From Parasponia andersonii (lineage: Eukaryota; Streptophyta; Magnoliopsida; Rosales; Cannabaceae): a stretch of 64,000 nucleotides of DNA. The stretch is from positions 172,893 through 236,892 of the forward strand of contig JXTB01000100.1 in the NCBI GenBank assembly GCA_002914805.1. Reading direction: 5' to 3'. This document shows positions 63,475 to 64,000 of the stretch, piece by piece. The position numbers and the translations under genes are program-made. The notes under the pieces were generated by a model. It had not been told where the DNA came from. It was given only the letters and a program-made list of their open reading frames with translations, and did no database searches. Within the stretch, counting starts at the first letter, position 1. The number at the start of each line of letters is the position of its first letter.

Positions 63475-64000
63475 GATACGCTATTTAGCTTAGATATCTA
63501 AGAAAATTTATATATAAAAATGGGAGATACACTTTCCAAATTAAATCTTGTAAAAATATTCCTTTCTTTGGCTAAAAAGGCCACTCAATTGGATGGAAAG
63601 ACACATTCATTTGAGGCAAAAAAATAAGAAAAGAAAGAGAGAAAATAAAAATAAGAGAAATTGTTCCACTTTCCAAAAAAAAAAAAAGAGAAATTGTTTT
63701 ATATGCAAATATCTCCTGAGCTCACTTTTGTCACGTTTCACTTCTTGATTTTGAAAAAATAGCACTTTTAAGCATCCTTTTGGGAAAATACTTTATTGAC
63801 CTACTTAAGTTGACAAAACTCAAAAATTAATTAGAAATTTATTAAACAAATAAATATATAGCACAAGATTAAGCTAGAAATGGTATACTAATAATGTATA
63901 AATATAAGCATAGCAAGTACCCGAAACTTAATTTTTTACTTGTGCTCAAGTAAAATAAAGGGAAAAAAATTGAAGTTGTACTAAACAAAAACTCTAAATA
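63475..64000. other. AT-rich DNA at the window end
   Basis: A-rich, with no coding or element signal seen. Confidence 0.45.

Noticed and set aside
1-64000. CRISPR arrays, operons, riboswitches or prokaryotic defence systems
   Set aside because: This is plant nuclear DNA with spliced genes. No regular spaced repeats or bacterial gene organisation are present.

Overview
This window is AT-rich plant nuclear DNA, most likely from a dicot. The evidence is many short exons with GT-AG introns, plant-type protein families, and a dense mix of plant transposable elements (hAT, Tourist-like MITEs, tRNA-derived SINEs, SIRE-like Ty1/copia and del/Tekay-like Ty3/gypsy LTRs). I cannot name the species. Single N bases at 6246 and 13695 show this is an assembled scaffold with unresolved positions.

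Three host genes can be modelled exon by exon. (1) A GPI ethanolamine phosphate transferase 3 (PIG-O) gene lies on + at 12708-20775, with 19 coding exons. Every junction keeps frame, but the exon expected to carry the conserved TTGxLPTF motif is absent from the intron that also holds the N. (2) A Pumilio/PUF RNA-binding gene lies on + at 41275-46411, with five exons and eight PUF repeats; it looks intact. (3) An annexin gene lies on - at 49502-52035, with four exons. It lacks about 55 residues spanning the end of repeat 1 and most of repeat 2, and its exon 1/exon 2 phases do not match under GT-AG splicing. The three genes share no pathway and look like ordinary independent loci.

Layout: 1-880 is a broken hAT transposon end. 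2.07-10.09 kb holds a pair of direct repeat copies, one carrying a MITE, on either side of a degraded SIRE-like element. 11-21 kb is PIG-O. 21-27 kb is AT-rich and holds an unidentified exon-like stretch, a second hAT remnant and a degenerate TTGATTTG-type array. 27.1-37.8 kb is a cluster of LTR fossils. 38-40.7 kb is AT-rich. 40.8-46.4 kb is PUF. 49.2-52.2 kb is the annexin. 52.2-64 kb is mostly mobile DNA: two SINE copies of one family, LTR fossils and MITE-like elements, with a very young 90-bp tandem duplication.

I found no novel multi-gene system. The strongest items for follow-up are the missing PIG-O exon, the fused annexin, the SINE pair with clean target duplications, and a MITE whose empty site is preserved in a nearby duplicate.
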